From contig NZ_CP083371.1 in NCBI RefSeq assembly GCF_017488845.2, forward strand, positions 62,001-126,000: a DNA stretch of 64,000 nucleotides, written 5' to 3'. Below, piece after piece: positions 62,989-64,000 of this stretch. Both the position numbers and the translations under genes were made by a program. The notes beneath the pieces were generated by a model. The model saw nothing but the letters and a program-made list of their open reading frames with translations, was not told the DNA's origin and made no database searches. The DNA comes from Ensifer canadensis (lineage in GTDB: Bacteria > Pseudomonadota > Alphaproteobacteria > Rhizobiales > Rhizobiaceae). The stretch's first letter is position 1. Each line of letters opens with the position of its first letter.

Positions 62989-63810
62989 TCAGTTGCCGAG
63001 GGCCAGTTCCAACGCCCGGCGATGCGCAGCCGCGGCCGCCCGCTTCACCAGATCGGCCAGACTTGGCTCAGCCGTCAGGACCTCGAGCGCGGCGGCGGTC
63101 GTGCCGTTCGGGCTGGTCACCTGCTGGCGCAGCTCTGCCGGCGAAAATGCGCTGGTGCTGGCAAGAGCAGCGGCGCCATTGACCGTCTGCTTTGCCAAGG
63201 CAAGAGCGGTTTCCGGCGGCAGGCCGACGGCAATTCCCGCGTCGGTCAGACACTCGATGAAATGGAAGAGATAGGCCGGCCCTGAACCGGATATCGCCGT
63301 TGCCGCATCGACAAGCCGTTCCTCCGCCAGCCAGTGAACACTGCCGACGGCCGCCAGAAGATCGGTGACAAAACCCGTCTGATTGTCGTCGATGTGAGTG
63401 CTGCCAAAGGCTGCAATCACCCCCATGCCGATCGAGGCCGGCATATTGGGCATGGCGCGCACGATCGCGGCGTTGCCCAGGGTATTCTCGAAGGTCGAGA
63501 TCGGCACGCCGGCGGCGATGCTTACAAACACCGACGTGTCCCTGAACCGGCGGTAGGCGCCAAGCATCGAGCCGACGACCTGCGGCTTGACGGCGATTAT
63601 GACGGCGCGCGGCCGCAAGGCAGCCGGCAAGCCGGCCGCATCATCATAAACCGTTGCGCCACGCGCGGCGGCGCGGTGGCGAAGAGATTCCGCAGGCTCG
63701 ACCACATGAATTTGGGCTGCAGGAATACCGGCCCGATCAAGCCAGCCTTCGAGCAAGGCAAAACCCATGTTGCCGCAGCCGACCAACACGATTTCCTCTG
63801 ACTGTTCCAT
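62989..63810 (-). CDS. proC: pyrroline-5-carboxylate reductase
   Basis: 273 residues from MEQSEEIVLVGCGNMGFALLEGWL with the NAD(P) Rossmann motif. The C-terminal ProC signature is AISGSGPAYLFHFIECLTDAGIAVGLPPETALALAKQTV. It reduces pyrroline-5-carboxylate to proline, or a related cyclic imine. GAGG seven bases before the ATG fixes the start. It follows the acyl-CoA ligase gene and may serve the cyclic amide pathway rather than general proline synthesis. Confidence 0.93.
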   Translation of the reverse strand: MEQSEEIVLVGCGNMGFALLEGWLDRAGIPAAQIHVVEPAESLRHRAAARGATVYDDAAGLPAALRPRAVIIAVKPQVVGSMLGAYRRFRDTSVFVSIAAGVPISTFENTLGNAAIVRAMPNMPASIGMGVIAAFGSTHIDDNQTGFVTDLLAAVGSVHWLAEERLVDAATAISGSGPAYLFHFIECLTDAGIAVGLPPETALALAKQTVNGAAALASTSAFSPAELRQQVTSPNGTTAAALEVLTAEPSLADLVKRAAAAAHRRALELALGN

Positions 63811-63857
63811 CTCGTCGCCTCTCTTCATTCGCCGTGTTCGCCCTAGACACCTCGGTC

Positions 63858-64000
63858 CTACTGTCGGGCCAGCCGATCCCAGCAATTGTCGAGACCGGCG
63901 GGCAGCCGGTGTTTCATGATGCGCTGGCTCGGCGTGCGCTCGAATTCGTCGACGACGGCAATGTAGCGCGGGTTCTGGTAGGGCGCGAGCCGATGGGCCA
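63858..64000 (-). CDS. acyl-CoA synthetase (AMP-binding), C-terminal part only
   Basis: The last 46 codons of a gene continuing beyond the window edge. The minus-strand frame reads LAPYQNPRYIAVVDEFERTP, then SQRIMKHRLP, and ends in a TAG at 63858. This is the C-terminal segment of AMP-forming acyl-CoA ligases (crotonobetaine/long-chain type), ending at the catalytic-lysine strand (RIMKHRL). It is 47 bases upstream of proC on the same strand. Confidence 0.75.
   Translation of the reverse strand, partial: AHRLAPYQNPRYIAVVDEFERTPSQRIMKHRLPAGLDNCWDRLARQ

Noticed and set aside
62031..63182. Long plus-strand frame overlapping lysR and proC
   Set aside because: Out of frame with the clear LysR protein; low-complexity Arg/Ala/Asp content typical of a shadow frame.
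1..64000. CRISPR array, tRNA/rRNA genes, prophage or insertion sequence
   Set aside because: No regularly spaced repeats, cloverleaf, integrase or transposase motif was seen anywhere in the window.

Overview
The window is chromosome- or megaplasmid-like DNA from an alphaproteobacterium, most likely a member of the Rhizobiaceae (Sinorhizobium/Ensifer/Rhizobium type). The reasons are high GC content, rhizobial-style promoters with a CTTGAC -35 box, dense ABC importer operons, MocR/LacI/GntR/LysR regulators beside them, a carboxy(nor)spermidine polyamine pathway, and intergenic nested palindromes of the kind common in rhizobia. No phage, transposase, integrase, CRISPR, rRNA or tRNA was recognised.

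Layout. 1-4.4 kb: GNAT, a small hypothetical protein, a SARP/TolB/TPR regulator and two unknown small genes. 4.5-7.4 kb: a MocR regulator divergent from a PLP ammonia-lyase-like enzyme and a VOC protein. 7.4-17.5 kb: a minus-strand operon reading lacI, two LplB/LplC-type permeases, a binding protein, two ADP-ribosylglycohydrolase-fold proteins, an ABC ATPase and a CoA-transferase; it carries two LacI-type operators, one of them inside the first permease gene. 17.6 kb: a probable small RNA with a strong terminator. 18.2-22.2 kb: an unknown gene, the carboxy(nor)spermidine decarboxylase and dehydrogenase, and an unknown gene. 22.3-28.2 kb: LysR divergent from an MFS exporter, peptidase T and an ABC-F protein. 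28.3-36.2 kb: a peptide-type ABC importer with a GNAT and a GH20 hexosaminidase, probably for chitooligosaccharide uptake.

36.6-57.4 kb is the most interesting part. It is a minus-strand array with a PotBC-type importer having two different ATPases, one lacking the switch histidine. It has two paralogous binding proteins, one exported by Tat and one with no signal peptide. It also encodes two SDRs, a cyclic-imidase/PuuE-like hydrolase, a CobW metallochaperone with a small Cys-rich partner, an amidase, AraC, HyuA/HyuB, GNAT and an omega-aminotransferase. A GntR regulator with two tandem winged-helix domains is divergent from its head. I infer a catabolic system for a cyclic amide (imide, hydantoin or lactam): import, ring opening, amide hydrolysis, ATP-dependent lactam opening, transamination and oxidation.

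57.5-64 kb: a pxpA-accB-accC-pxpB-pxpC (5-oxoprolinase type) operon divergent from LysR, in which pxpB has an in-frame amber codon at residue 38; then proC and the 3' end of an acyl-CoA ligase gene. Both sides of the GntR gene therefore encode amide/lactam chemistry. Functions come from motif recognition by eye; no database search was possible.
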